Shown one piece after another: positions 35,070 through 47,700 of a DNA stretch of 64,000 nt. The position numbers and the translations under genes are program-made. The number at the start of each line of letters is the position of its first letter. The stretch's first letter is position 1. The stretch is from Lucifuga dentata. Its lineage: Eukaryota > Chordata > Actinopteri > Ophidiiformes > Bythitidae. Under the pieces are notes generated by a model. It ran no database searches. It saw only the letters and a list, made by a program, of their open reading frames with translations, and was not told the DNA's origin. The stretch is from positions 250,524-314,523 of the forward strand of contig VXCM01000067.1 of assembly GCA_014773175.1 (NCBI GenBank). The letters are read 5' to 3'.

Positions 35070-36310
35070 TCAGACAAAATGGGCCTCTCTGTGTTCAAGC
35101 TCTTGTAGCCGCCGAGGACGCAGTCTTTGGTAGACAGGTTTAGTCTCACTGGGGCTGAGGTCATCGGGGCTGCTTGGGGGTGGGGACTGGGGGGGTGACA
35201 GAGTAGCAGAGGTCGAGACCTCAGGGTCAGTAGAGCTGTCAACTGAATCCTGTTTCTGGAGCCGTGTCTGTGGGGGGCTTGTGTGGGCAAGGGATTTAGT
35301 GACTATCTGGGTAGGGATGGTGGAGACGAGCGGGGAGGTGGTGCTGGTGGTGGTGATGGTGGCNATTTAGTGACTACCTGGGTAGGGATGGTGGAGACGA
35401 GCGGGGAGGTGGTGCTGGTGGTGGTGATGGTGGCAACGGTAGTAGTCCAGTTTGGATGTGTCCTGGCTCTGCTTCCTACAGAAACAGGAGGCTTATAAAA
35501 GGTTCCAGGAGGAGGCTGTAGGGTCCTGGGTGCCCTGAACGTAATCGGAAGGGTTGCTGGGCTATGAGACTCACTGACTGAATTACCTGTGTTGTTTTCC
35601 CTTTTGGACATCCAGGCAGGCTTGACTGACACTGTGTAGGGGTTGTTTGGCAAGATGGTGCTAATACTGCTAGCGGTAGAGATCACAGAGGCAGTGGTGG
35701 CTGCTGGGCTGATGGTGACTGGCACCATTGCTTTCGTCGGCTGCACTCCAGAGCTGGCTGGTGGCAGGTTGGCCACTATCATGGCAGTCCTGGGTGTAAC
35801 GTCATAGTGCTTGTATTTCTTATCCCATGTTCTCCTCTGCATTGTCTGCGTGTCGATGAAAGGCGTGATGTAGTAGGCGCTGACCCTGGATGAGCCACCG
35901 AAGCGGACCTTTTCTGACTCAGCTGCCTCTTGTATAGGTTCAGCGAAGGAGTTCCGCTCAGCATAATTTGCTTCCTCGTTACCAGCAGCGTTCTGGCTGT
36001 TCCTCTCACTGACCTGGACGGGGTTGGGTAGTCGTTCCAGGGGCATGCTGATTGGTCGAGACGCAAGTCTGGAACGCTGGGTGCGGAGCTGGACCTTTGA
36101 TGCCAAAGAGGTGGAGGGAATGTTGGTGCTGGGGCGACCAAACACCAGGGTTGACCTCTGGACATCTCCACTGCTAGATGTCTGAATCCCATTGAGTCTG
36201 TCCAAGGTTGAGACCTCTCTTCTATCTGTCTCTGGCTGCACTTCTTGCACCTCATCCAAGATATGCGAGGACGGGATCATTGATGAGTATCTTTTGTATA
36301 CTTTGGCGCT
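35070..36310 (-). CDS. arhgap29: arhgap29 last exon: disordered tail with PDZ-binding C-terminus
   Basis: The exon starts after TTCCTGCAG (SAKVYKRYSSMIPSSHILDE) and ends at TGA, 35070-35072. It is rich in Pro, Ser and Thr and shares RAPRTLQP, TFYKP and RPISMPLERL blocks with the mammalian tail (RAPRTLQP, TFYKP, RPVSLPVDRL). It ends AHFV, a C-terminal Val PDZ ligand like the human QFV end that binds PTPN13. As assembled, a 71-nt block is present twice around one N (35294-35363 and 35365 onward), which shifts the frame. With a single copy the frame runs straight to the stop (1,170 nt). I regard the shift as an assembly error. Confidence 0.9.
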
Positions 36311-38200
36311 CTGCAGGAAAATAATACACAATAAGGCTACAGTTAATGAATCATTTCATTCTGATAGGGGATCTGTCATGCTTTTCTAAATCTTTACCCA
36401 CAACACAAAATCCCTCCTCACCTCTTTGATGTCCATTAGGGAGGTGGAGTGTCTGTTGAGCCTCTGCACCTTCTCTTGGGGTGTGAGTCTCGGGGAAGCC
36501 TGGCCAGCCATAGTAATGTCAGAGCCAGACAGGGGTGGTAAGTCAAATACTGTTTGGAAGTGTCGCACCAGCAGCTCCACCATCAGGGCCTGATAAGGGT
36601 AATCTACCAGGGAGGACAGAGACACCTCTGCGTCGGTCTGCCGTGGCTTGATCAGCGTGGGGCCAAAGATAATACCCAGGTTACTTGCAGTCATCTTGTT
36701 CTCCTCTGCCTGTTCAGTCACTCTGGGATAGTAAAGGAAGCATTGTGGGTTTCATTTATAGCAGACATATTTTAGATATTAATCAACTATTTTACCATGT
36801 TTATGAGGAAGACAACAGATTCAGAATCAGATTTGACTGCTTCTGGAAGCAATATTTGCCCTTCCTCCCCCTCCTCAAATTTTAAATTGGCCAGTTAGCA
36901 CTGCTCGTGGCCATATGTGGGATAGGAGCTACTGAACCTGATTCAGTGGCAGCAGTCTGAAAAACTGCAAGGAAATCTGCCTCAAGAAGCTGCTAACCAA
37001 CTCGGGAATTTTACTGTGGTGTGATGGTCTACAATTTCTTTCACTTAACAATGTAATCAATTCCCTATAATTAACAGCCTAAATCTTTTCTGGGTTTGAA
37101 AATGTCATCTCTGAATATACAGGATATCTGTATCTACAACCCATTATCCTTGACTTTGAATAGACGGTGTTTTATACTCTTTTTGCTACTTCCTCTGTGC
37201 TATATGGAAGTCTCTATTTGCCATTCTGTCTTTATGAGGAAGTTTGCAACTGACAGAAATCCTCCTCATGTGGACTAGCTCTGGGTCTTTAAAGCCCTTA
37301 CTTGTTTAGGTGTGCTATAAGGAAGCGCATGGTCCTGTAGTTGGCTGAAGGCAGCTGGCGAAGCAGGTCTCGAATCTTGAAAATGACTCTGTTGAGCTGG
37401 ACGCTCGGTCCAGTTTTCTCTTCAGTCTGGGTGCTCTGTGGTGTATCAGCCTCCTCTACTAATACTCTCTGACACTCTTTGGCAAGGCCGACAAAGTCAT
37501 TGTAGTATCGGTATCGGATCAGTGGCTCTGGCAACTGTACACACAGGAGAATCAGGGTCTTTAGCACCAAAAAATGCTGATAAAATGATGCTAAAGCAAG
37601 AATAGCAAATAAAAGTTTAATTTCAAAAGCAAAAAAAAGAGAAAGAAAGATTAATAACCAGCTCTCTGGCCCACCTGTCTCAGGTAGAGTTTGAGGACAT
37701 TGCTGATGTCATGAGGCGAGAGGTCAGACAGTTCAACCAAGTCCTTCCCATTCTCAAATGCTTGACAGAGCTTCTCAACACGGGATTTGGCACCATTCAC
37801 ACGGTAAATACCCTGCAAGGAAAAAGTACAAAATAATCTACAAGTACATAATTATTTCAGGGTTTTTTATTGTTAAAAGCAAACGACTCCAATGACAAAA
37901 AGCCTCTGTAAGACTCTTATAGTTTTACCTTGATATTGAGAGCTCGACTCTCAATCTCTGATGTGCATTTTTTGATGATAAAGGGGATACCATCTGGACT
38001 GTTCTTTGCTGCTTGGGCAAAGTCGATACCAAACAGTTGTAGTCTTCCCTGCAGCTTCTTATGCCCACACTGGATGGCAAGCGTCTCTAGACACTTCTTA
38101 TGGCAGGCCAGGGAGCACTGAAAAGGGAAAAGCAAGAGAGACAATGAAATAAATATAAATATTATGTGATTGATAATTTTTTTTTTTTTTTTTNNNNNNN

Positions 38201-38240
<40 letters not shown>

Positions 38241-39307
38241 AAATCAGCTGCTGCATCCTAAATTATTCATTCCCTATAGTGGCTGAAAAAGTTAGTTTAA
38301 TTCCCTCTTAGTTTTTTTTTTTTGTTAATTTCTTTAGCTAATTAAAGAGTATACACTTTACCTCTTCACACTCAGCTCCATGAAAAACAACCAGACTATC
38401 ACACTCCCTACACTTAGACGGGGCTCGCAGTTTTCTCAGCTTGTGGGTTTGGGCAGCTTTAGACATCTGAGCATTTCGGAAGGGACCAGGAGAATTGGCT
38501 GTCTCCGTTACCATCTCTGCAAGACCTGAAAATCAGAGTAACTGGTAAGAACATTTAGTAGAAGGTGACATCATGCTGAGCCCTTTGCTGGGATGCTGAT
38601 GTTAGATGAGAGCAGCAGAAACTGGACTATGGTCAAGTTACTATGCCAAACTTATTATTATGCAAGTATTATTAAGATACAGTTCTATACATTAACAGTC
38701 TATTTCATAAACATCAGCACTAAACTTAATAAATAATAAGGGATTAATTAATACATTAAGACAAATAGGATACAAACTGGAATGGGGCAAAGGTAAAATA
38801 ATGTAATATTGGCTGCAATTAAGGTATATCACCTGCTACACATTTTAGTATCTTATGCATAAATTCACTTCTAGTCATAACATATATTAATTTTGGAGAA
38901 AATTAGGTCAAACAAAAGAGATGGTCCTTCTGTTGCTTCAAATCACAATAAGAAAATAAACATTTATATGGACAGGGAGATGTTAAGAGTACATACAGGA
39001 AGTGCAAGTTCAGGAAATTCGCCAACACTAACATGACCCTCCCTCTCTGCAGAGGTGCCGAGTGTAAAAAAAAAAAAAAAAAAAAAAAAAATGATGTCCG
39101 TGAAATTCCTCACACAGTCAACCTTGCAGAAAAACACAAAGTACTGCAAGGTGAGCAACTGTGTGGTCTTTCACAATTTCTCCCTCACTTCCTCAACTTC
39201 CGTCTCACATGCTGACACAAAGATTACATACACCCAGTGTGGTTTGTGGGCTGTGTTACTGCAGATACAAACCAAAGCTGAGATACCTATGGAACACAGC
39301 CAGAAAA

Positions 39308-39338
<31 letters not shown>

Positions 39339-41694
39339 CCCTTACCATTGTCTGAGGGTGATGGTGGTTCTCTCTCATCTAGATCATCAGCGGAAGACAT
39401 GGTGCCAGTAGAAGGAGTTCTGGGCAGTCGTCGTTTGAAATCACCTGCAAAAATAAGAGAATAACAATAATGGAAACACCATTTACAATCAACATGCATA
39501 AAAAAAGTAAGAAATTAGTGCAGAAATGAACTACCAGTGTACACTTTCACCACTGGCACAAGGACAAGAGCACAGAGACTATACAGCAGATTTAGATACA
39601 TTTAGTCTTAAAATATAGATTTGTAGTGTGGCATATAATATGTGTTCAGCTGTAGAGGGAAGTGATGAGTTGTGCAGTGTTCAGTGTACAATGAGGAAGT
39701 TATACTGAAAAGACTACAATGAACTTCATCCTCTTTTAGTTTTGCTGTAAATATAATAACTAAGCCAGATTTATATCACCTTTTTTTTTCTTCTTGTTTA
39801 TCCAGTTGCATTTCTTGATCTCAACTACCTGCACAAATGTTTTATTCCTTGACTTTTGTTCCTATTTGTCACTATTCCATTATGAAAATATGTTCAAGAC
39901 TTACAAGCTTAGAAAAATTTGACGTAGTGGTAGTAATCTGCATACCTGGGCTGGCAGTCGGGGAGTCCATGGATCTTGACTCGCTGCTGCCTCCGGCGCT
40001 CTCCGAGTCGCTGCACATTCCCCCCTGGCTGCCCTGACTACCAGAGGCCCAGGCTCTCAGTGGGCCTTGGCTTCTCAGTCCTGCAGAAAAACATACAGAG
40101 AAATACAACCAAATAACAAATGCACATTTAGTGGTATTCTTAGTTTCTTAGGTCAGTTTTGGTTATTTTCAGAGAAGAACAAACGCACAGACATGCCAGA
40201 CTTATGATGAGTAAGCAAGGAACAACTCAAGCCATTTTGATATGGGACCTGAGCAAAATTCCATGACTCACGATGGTAGACAAGTCCCTGGGGGCAAATC
40301 CCTGAGAGACTCATAAAGCTCCAGGTATGTTTCAGACTGATCTAGTCACATATCACCTACCACTTGGAGCTGTCCAATTATTTTGGGTTTGGGGCTCACC
40401 CACTCTCAAAAACAGCACATATCAATGTTTGTAAAAATCATGACCTGAAATTAATACTTCACAGTGTAAAAATTAAGACTCATCCCATCTAGCTGACATC
40501 GTACTCAATAACTGTCATAATTAAAAATAAGAAACGACTCATTTTGAGGAGTAGATTTTCTCTAGAGTCTGTTGCACTCACGATCCTTGTGAATAAATCG
40601 GCTTCTCTTGTGTAGCATGTCATTATCACTTGAATTCAGTTGACTGGATGTACCTTGTATGTCTGTGCTGCTGTTGGACCTCCACTCGCTGATCTTCACG
40701 GGTCGGGAGTGGTGGGGACTGTCCACTTCGTCTCCGCTCATCATGTCACAGGAGGTGATGGATGCCTGTGACAGGTTGCCATGGGAGGAATGAGTGCTGC
40801 CCACTGACCTTTTGTTGAACACAAACCTGGGGAAATAAATTCAACATTACAGAATGACCAGGAAGCATACTCCTGTAGAGGTTTGACAGGGCTGTGGATC
40901 AACACCCGTGACTCAGTAATGATTTCATTAGGCACTGACATACATGTTATTACCAACACATGAGCAACCAATACAACTTAATATTAGGATAAAACAGCAA
41001 ATAACAAAACAATATTATGCATGCAGCATTTTGGAGCATGATAGCATTAACTCTTCACTACAATACCTAAACAGGAAATTCAATCATTCCTTTGATTAAA
41101 AAAAAAGCAACTTCAGTGTTTGTCTATTATTCTAACCTAAGCTGTGCTGGAGAACATACGTGGTTGTTGAAATTGCATAGCTGCAGTTTGATATGGAACC
41201 AAAAGTGAAATTAACCCAGGCAGCAGATTACTGCAACAGAAACTAACACATTAAACACCTCTGTGGCTTACAGCTTAACCCCTGAACTTCAAATTTTAAG
41301 CACGATGTCACTTCTATCACCATCAGTGCCTGTAATTTGCCATTTTACCTCATGTAACATCATCACCTTCCTACGTGAAAATCAAACATCAACATAGTGC
41401 AAAGATGGTGATTGTGACTCAGTGTGATCAGTGTGATTGGGCATAGTGTACTACTCACTATCTGAGTGGTAGTGAGTAGTACACTATGTGCAATGTGTGG
41501 GAAGCTGATTTTGACACTGCTTTGACAGTGTTACTACAATCTTAGGGACGGCTGTAAACCAGCACCAAAATCTCACGCTCACAATCTCCCCTGCTGCATT
41601 CAGCCTGCGCTGCAGATATTTCCTGAGGAAGAGCAACAAATTCAACATGCATTCTCTCTCTCCTTCACTCTCTCTCTCTCACTGTGTGTGTGTG

Positions 41695-41731
<37 letters not shown>

Positions 41732-44700
41732 TCCTCCTATCCTGACTCATTGTTACCCTTGCTGAAAGAAGAACTAGGCGCAACTATAAATTGCAAATGT
41801 CTAAATGGGCGGGAACTACTTATAGCTATTTCAAAATGCTGCTGTGTAACACTGGAATTTAAACCAAAAACACCTGAAACTTCATCTAAACAAACACAAA
41901 CACATGCCTGACCTGGAGTCAGGCATCTTCTAATATGGATAAATATGATCTGAACCTCTGCCATTAATGAATGTGATTAAACTACAGTAAACCATCTTAC
42001 AGGACAACAGCAAGCAGATTTCATAAGCTGATTGATGGAAATACTTGCTAACAAACTGTGGTTTTGGACATGTTGGTTTCCTGATTTGCAGAATTTGATA
42101 AAGCCATCTGAGTATAAATACACAAACTGTTACTGTTTCCAGAGTTTCATAGTATGCACCCACAATCCGTGGTACCTGGTATTGTCAGAGGAGATGGAGT
42201 CTGAGTGTACGCGCTCTTTAGGCAGATCTTTGGGCAGGTTGCGGACAAACTCAGCATAGCATTTGCCCGGTTCGTATAGCTTGGCACTCTCACTCAGGGT
42301 CTGGTAGTGGGCAGGAAGTGACACAGTTTGGGCCTGCTGCATCTGGAACCAGTTCACAGTCACCTGAGGAAGGACAGATAACATATATTTGAATGAGAAA
42401 TAGTGAATGAATGGATGGACAACTGCAGAAGTAAATATCTTATCAAGTGGAAAAATACTGCAAACTACAATCCCTCTGACGCTCTTTAGATGTGTTCTTA
42501 GGTGTGTTCACACTGAATTTATGGACTCACAGCTTTGAGTGTGAGGTCACATTGGAAAACCATCTCTCGGATCTGTGTGAGGATGGTGCTCTTGGCATTG
42601 GCCAGATCCATCCTCCTGATGCCTGCTTCAGCAATACAGTTCCTGTACTGGTCCTGGGCCTCCTCTGCCTGTCCAAAACAAGGGATACAAAGAACACTGT
42701 GAGGATGTGGAAGAACCACTAAATTGATAAGAACAATAAATGTGGAAGCGTTCATTTGCATTGCACTGCTGCAAACAGATATACTGACAAGTTATAGAGT
42801 TTTGGAGAGCCGAATAGCAAACAAGGACATGGGATCACATACAGCATAATGAGAAGGCCTAAAACATATTAAAGACAGCAGACCGTGCCACTATACAGAG
42901 AACCAAAAAAAGAAGAAAAAAGAAAAAAGTCACTCCTGCTGGAATTTAACAGTTGAGTAAAACATTAATGAATTCCAAATGTGAAAAACAGAAAATCTAG
43001 TTCTAATAATTCTGCTTTGCAGCTTGTTTACTTACTTACTCTGGAAGCAAACAAAGTTACTTTTATGCAAATGTGTGATGTGTGTAAACATTTGACATGA
43101 TCTGAATATGTTTTCACACTAAACTCCACATATGTAGTATTCTACTAAAAAATATTTTCCTATCATCTAACCTGCCTACCTTCTGTAGGGCCTCTTCCTC
43201 CAGCCTCCTCTTCTTCTCCAACTGTTTGTTACTAGCATTAGACAGCTCCTCCTGGGAGCGGTTAGTAGACGACTGGGCTTTCTGGTGCTCTTCTCTCCTC
43301 TGGGCCTTCAGTGCTTGCGCCTTACGCAGACTCAGCTCTGCTTCGTGCTGCCAAAAGACACACAGATCAGCCACACATGCTCATGTTATGAAAATCTGAT
43401 ATGTAGGTGTGAAAAACACGAAATATAACCTGACAGCGTGTTTTCTAAATTACCCCAGGCCATTTAGAATTGTGAAATTAACGCATAAATGTGCCAAGAG
43501 AGACAATGGCTAAGATGGAGTTAACAGAAAAAAATGCTACCTAGTAACAAAACAAAAAAATCATCCAAACTGTATTTTTGTCCAACCACTGATGACACAA
43601 ATGTATTTTATACTTTTACAAAAGCAATTTTAATTATACTGACTTGACTGCGTATCTGGTGACTTCATTTACTTTGCAAAAAAAGAGACTAAGGCTGTGT
43701 GGATTCATAAAGGTGTCAACATACCATTTTCTTTTGCTCCCTCTGCCACTGCTCCTTGATGTCTTTCCTCAGCTTGTCCAGTTCATTCTTGCGGGCTAGT
43801 AATGGCTGAGAAAAAAGGGAACGTCAACATTTACACCATTAACCTTATCACAGTTGCTAATGTCATGATCAGTACGTACTGATATGGAATATCACTGTCT
43901 TGTAAATGTCACCTCAGAAATCTCCTGAGTTAGTCAGACCTAAAGTAGCTACATTTTGAAGTTCTGTGCAAAATTTAGACAGGACCCAACTGAATCTGCG
44001 ATCTGCATCACATGCTGTATCTTCAGTCAGGCAATCAAAACACAAAACATTATTGACATGACATTCATCGTGTTGCTCACTTTTACCTGAATGAATTTAT
44101 TAGTTTGGAGAGCCATTGCAGTTTGAATCAACAGCTGATTGTATTCAATGTCATTCTTGAATGTGGAGTCGTAGATATCCCTAAATGGCATGTAGTCCTT
44201 CGACAAATGAAATTAAGAATTAGAATCTGTATCTATGAGAATAAACACTGTCAGTGAAGCCTATATATTTAAAACATGCTCTTTAATTACCTGTTGGCTT
44301 GCCAATGCCTTTGCAGACTCAGCCATTTTAGTATAACTTTTAGCATACTCAATATCTGAAAGAGAAACAACAGTAATTAACAATGAGGGATTATTGTTAT
44401 TTCTGTAGTTATCATATGTTCATAAATTTCTAAAACAGACCTGAAATATTACATTATACAGAATGTAGAATAATCTTAACCATCACTGGAACAAACATAA
44501 TTGCCTTCTTAAAGACCATATTGCCGTGACTGAATGGTCATGAACTGTGCACAAGCTGCTCTGGACCTCCTGAACTCTGACCTCAATTAACAAGATTCCA
44601 AAAGCTCAAAATGATGCTCGCATAACATTGCCTTACCCGTGGGTCAGATATTATTTACAGACAGTTTGAACTTCCTTGGAGTATCAGATGAGGTGAATTT

Positions 44701-47700
44701 TACCACAAAAGTACAATTCATCAATCACAGCTAAGATACAAAACTGACATTCTTTCCCGTGAGTGTCAACATTCTGTCAGTTACTGTCGTGCTGATCCAA
44801 TAAGCCTTTGTTATGCCAATCAGATTAAGCTCTAAAACCTACTGATCATATGCAAATATTATATGACAGATCTATTGCTCTCAGCTATCAAGTAAACTGT
44901 CAATAGTCTTAAAGCCTCACCCATAGCCAATCGTTTCTCCATCCAGGCAATAAGGTCTTTGATGTACTTGGACCAGGCCTTGGCATAGAGTAGGGCAGAC
45001 TCCACCCCACTGTCATTCTTATGCAGGGTCAGGTCTACTTCTTCCTCCCGTGACAATGCCACCTCTGGACCTGGGTAGTCAGCAGAGGAGGTACACATAT
45101 CAAAACATGTTATTACCAAATTTTCAGTGTTAAACTGATGCGTCTCAGTTCTAGAGTCTCACATGTGCGTGGGAGGTAATGAGAAAAAACGAGAGAGAAG
45201 TGGACCGTCTAGGAGGATATGAAAGTGTTGGGGATTCTCTAAAGTAGCCAGGCAGCATTTTGGCCCCTTAAAGCAAGGGGACTTTAATGCCCTATGCTAT
45301 GAGGAAGTAGCTCTGAAGTAATGTCATGATTAATGTAAAGGTGACGGTTACAACCTCTCTCACATCCACAATTTCATACACCTCTCCAAGCTGCCTGCCA
45401 TCTGATTCGACACGGGTTCCATGTGTTTCCAATCTCACATGGAACTGCTCCTAAATAGGCAAGGAATGTCAGATATGTGGCTGGAGAGGGAGAAAAGAGC
45501 AGCTTGTATGAAAAAAGCAGCAAAAATAACAGGGGTGGAAGCAGAGGTTTAGGGCGGGTCTACCTCAGGCAGTCAGAAGTCCAAGGCCTAAATCACTTAT
45601 AATTCACAAGCTGACACTCGGCCCTGGGCGACAAACCAACCACTAAATACTTTGTAAAGCAACCATTAATAGCTATTACACTTCAGAATGGATTTATTTT
45701 TCAGTTATCGCTAAGAAGTAAATGACGGAATGTGGATAACACTTACCCACGAGGTCACGTTTTTCTGTGACATATCCCTCGGGATCCACAGAGAGATTGT
45801 CAAAAGACTGTGAAAAGACAGAACACATATTTCACATTTCAAAGATGGAATAATAGATAATAGACATGCACTTAAAGTTGGGCATCAGCTGTGTGTAGTA
45901 TGTCTTGTTTTCAACACCCCATTTAAGAACAGAAAGCAATCTGAGGCTTTTTAAATGGAGGCATGGTGCAATTGCTCCTTCAAATAAACTCCTTTGAATG
46001 CTGTCATGATGGAAAGAGAAGCTTTGAAGAAAATAGCTGATATGAAAGAAGAGAGAAGAAAGAAGACTGTAAAATGGTTTCTCACCCTGCTTCTCCTGGT
46101 CTGGGGGATCCCCAACCCTGAGCCGCTGTCCACATCTCCCATAAGGAAGTCAGAAACTCTGAGGGGTAGAAAATACTTTGTATTATATGACAGGATCAAT
46201 GTCAACAGAGACATTTAATGTGGTCCAGATAATTTTATTAAACAAAGTAGAGATGCAACTGTAAAGTGCAGTGCTGTCACAATAATTCAAAGACAAAAGC
46301 AAAACTACAATTTTCAACACTGTTATAAGTAAGACTGAGGAAAAAGGGAGCCATCAATTACTTGATTTTTTTTTTTTTTTNCTTTTATTGGCTGTTAAAA
46401 AAAAAAAAATGGTGCTGAAAAGGTAAACAAGCATTTTACTCACACATTGCCGAATGTGAATGCCAAAGCATCAATGGATGCATGTATCTTGCCAAATATA
46501 GCTTTTTTGTTTTCTGGGTTCACTTCCTTGAAGTTAATGCCTGTGAAGAATGATAAACTATGTGAGAAGTTCAACCAAAATAAAACTGTTAACAGTTGAC
46601 TTGCGTACACTCAATCATTCATCTCAAGTTTTTACACAGCTGAGCCGCTATGAGGTTGACAATGAGGTATTGCATACTTTTATAATCACACACCAATAGT
46701 AGAGCAAACAAGTGAAATACAAATAAAGTCCATGGCTAACTTTAATTTTAAAACCACATGCTACTTATTATATGCAGTGTCGGGATGAATTAAGCAGACT
46801 GTCTATTTCAGTGCAACAGTTTAATTTTGGCAGTGTCCTTTGTTATTTCTGTAACTCAGCAACTGAGACATAGTGCAAGTGTTTGGCTTTAGTAAGAACG
46901 GTTTATTATCTACATACATAGGAGGGTAACAGCTATTTCAAACAGGTGCAGACATACTCTTCATACTCTTCAATATCAGACAGAAATCAAACTGCCTGAG
47001 CCTTTATGCAGCTCAACAGTGTTACAGAAAAGGTTCTAATAACAACTTACAAAACACTATGTTAAATGTAAAAGAGCTGAAGTGGTTTCAGTCAAGGACA
47101 ATTACAGTTTGTACATATTCCTACCCAACCATTAATGGCTTCTGGAAGAGCTTCAAAGACCAGAACACTAAGCAACTATGTAACATTTTCCTGTGTATTA
47201 TCCCATAAGTACTCCTCTATGTCATTCATGCACAGAAAACACGATCAGCCACAACCTCCGCTTTGAGATCTTTCGATACAATGACATCCAAGTATTTCAT
47301 ATTTCTGAGTTCACAGCTGCTTCGGAATCTTTGATTATTTAACGTGAGCAAGTACAGTGGCTTTCCTTCTCAGGAAATGGTTTACTCAGCGACAAGACAT
47401 TTGCAGAAGGCAATGAGAGGAACCCAAGACACAGGCAGTGAAATCCGACTTTGCTGAGTACTTCCTGTCTGCCCACAACAGGAAACACTCACACAGCTTG
47501 AGTTCTGTGACAAGTAAAACTATCAGGCAACCACCACATTACTTACCCTTTCTCTTTGTCACCTGTCAACCTGAAATCTTAAAAATCCAAATCAGCTGAG
47601 AAAAATACGCCCAAAAGTTAGTTTTAGATTGCATTCCAGCCAATGAAAAGCTCATCTCCTTGCTTCCATTTCCTGTTCATGAAAACAAACTCAGATAAAA

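Noticed and set aside
35294..35435. Frameshift suggesting that arhgap29 is also a pseudogene
   Set aside because: The shift comes only from a block duplicated around a single N. With one copy the frame is intact to a conserved-type C-terminus.
35779..36255. Second minus-strand open frame in another phase of the last arhgap29 exon
   Set aside because: It is a shadow of the GC-rich Pro/Ser coding sequence. The real frame matches mammalian ARHGAP29.
41443..41487. microRNA gene at the perfect hairpin
   Set aside because: The stem is only 18 bp, shorter than a normal precursor, and the flanks do not extend the pairing.
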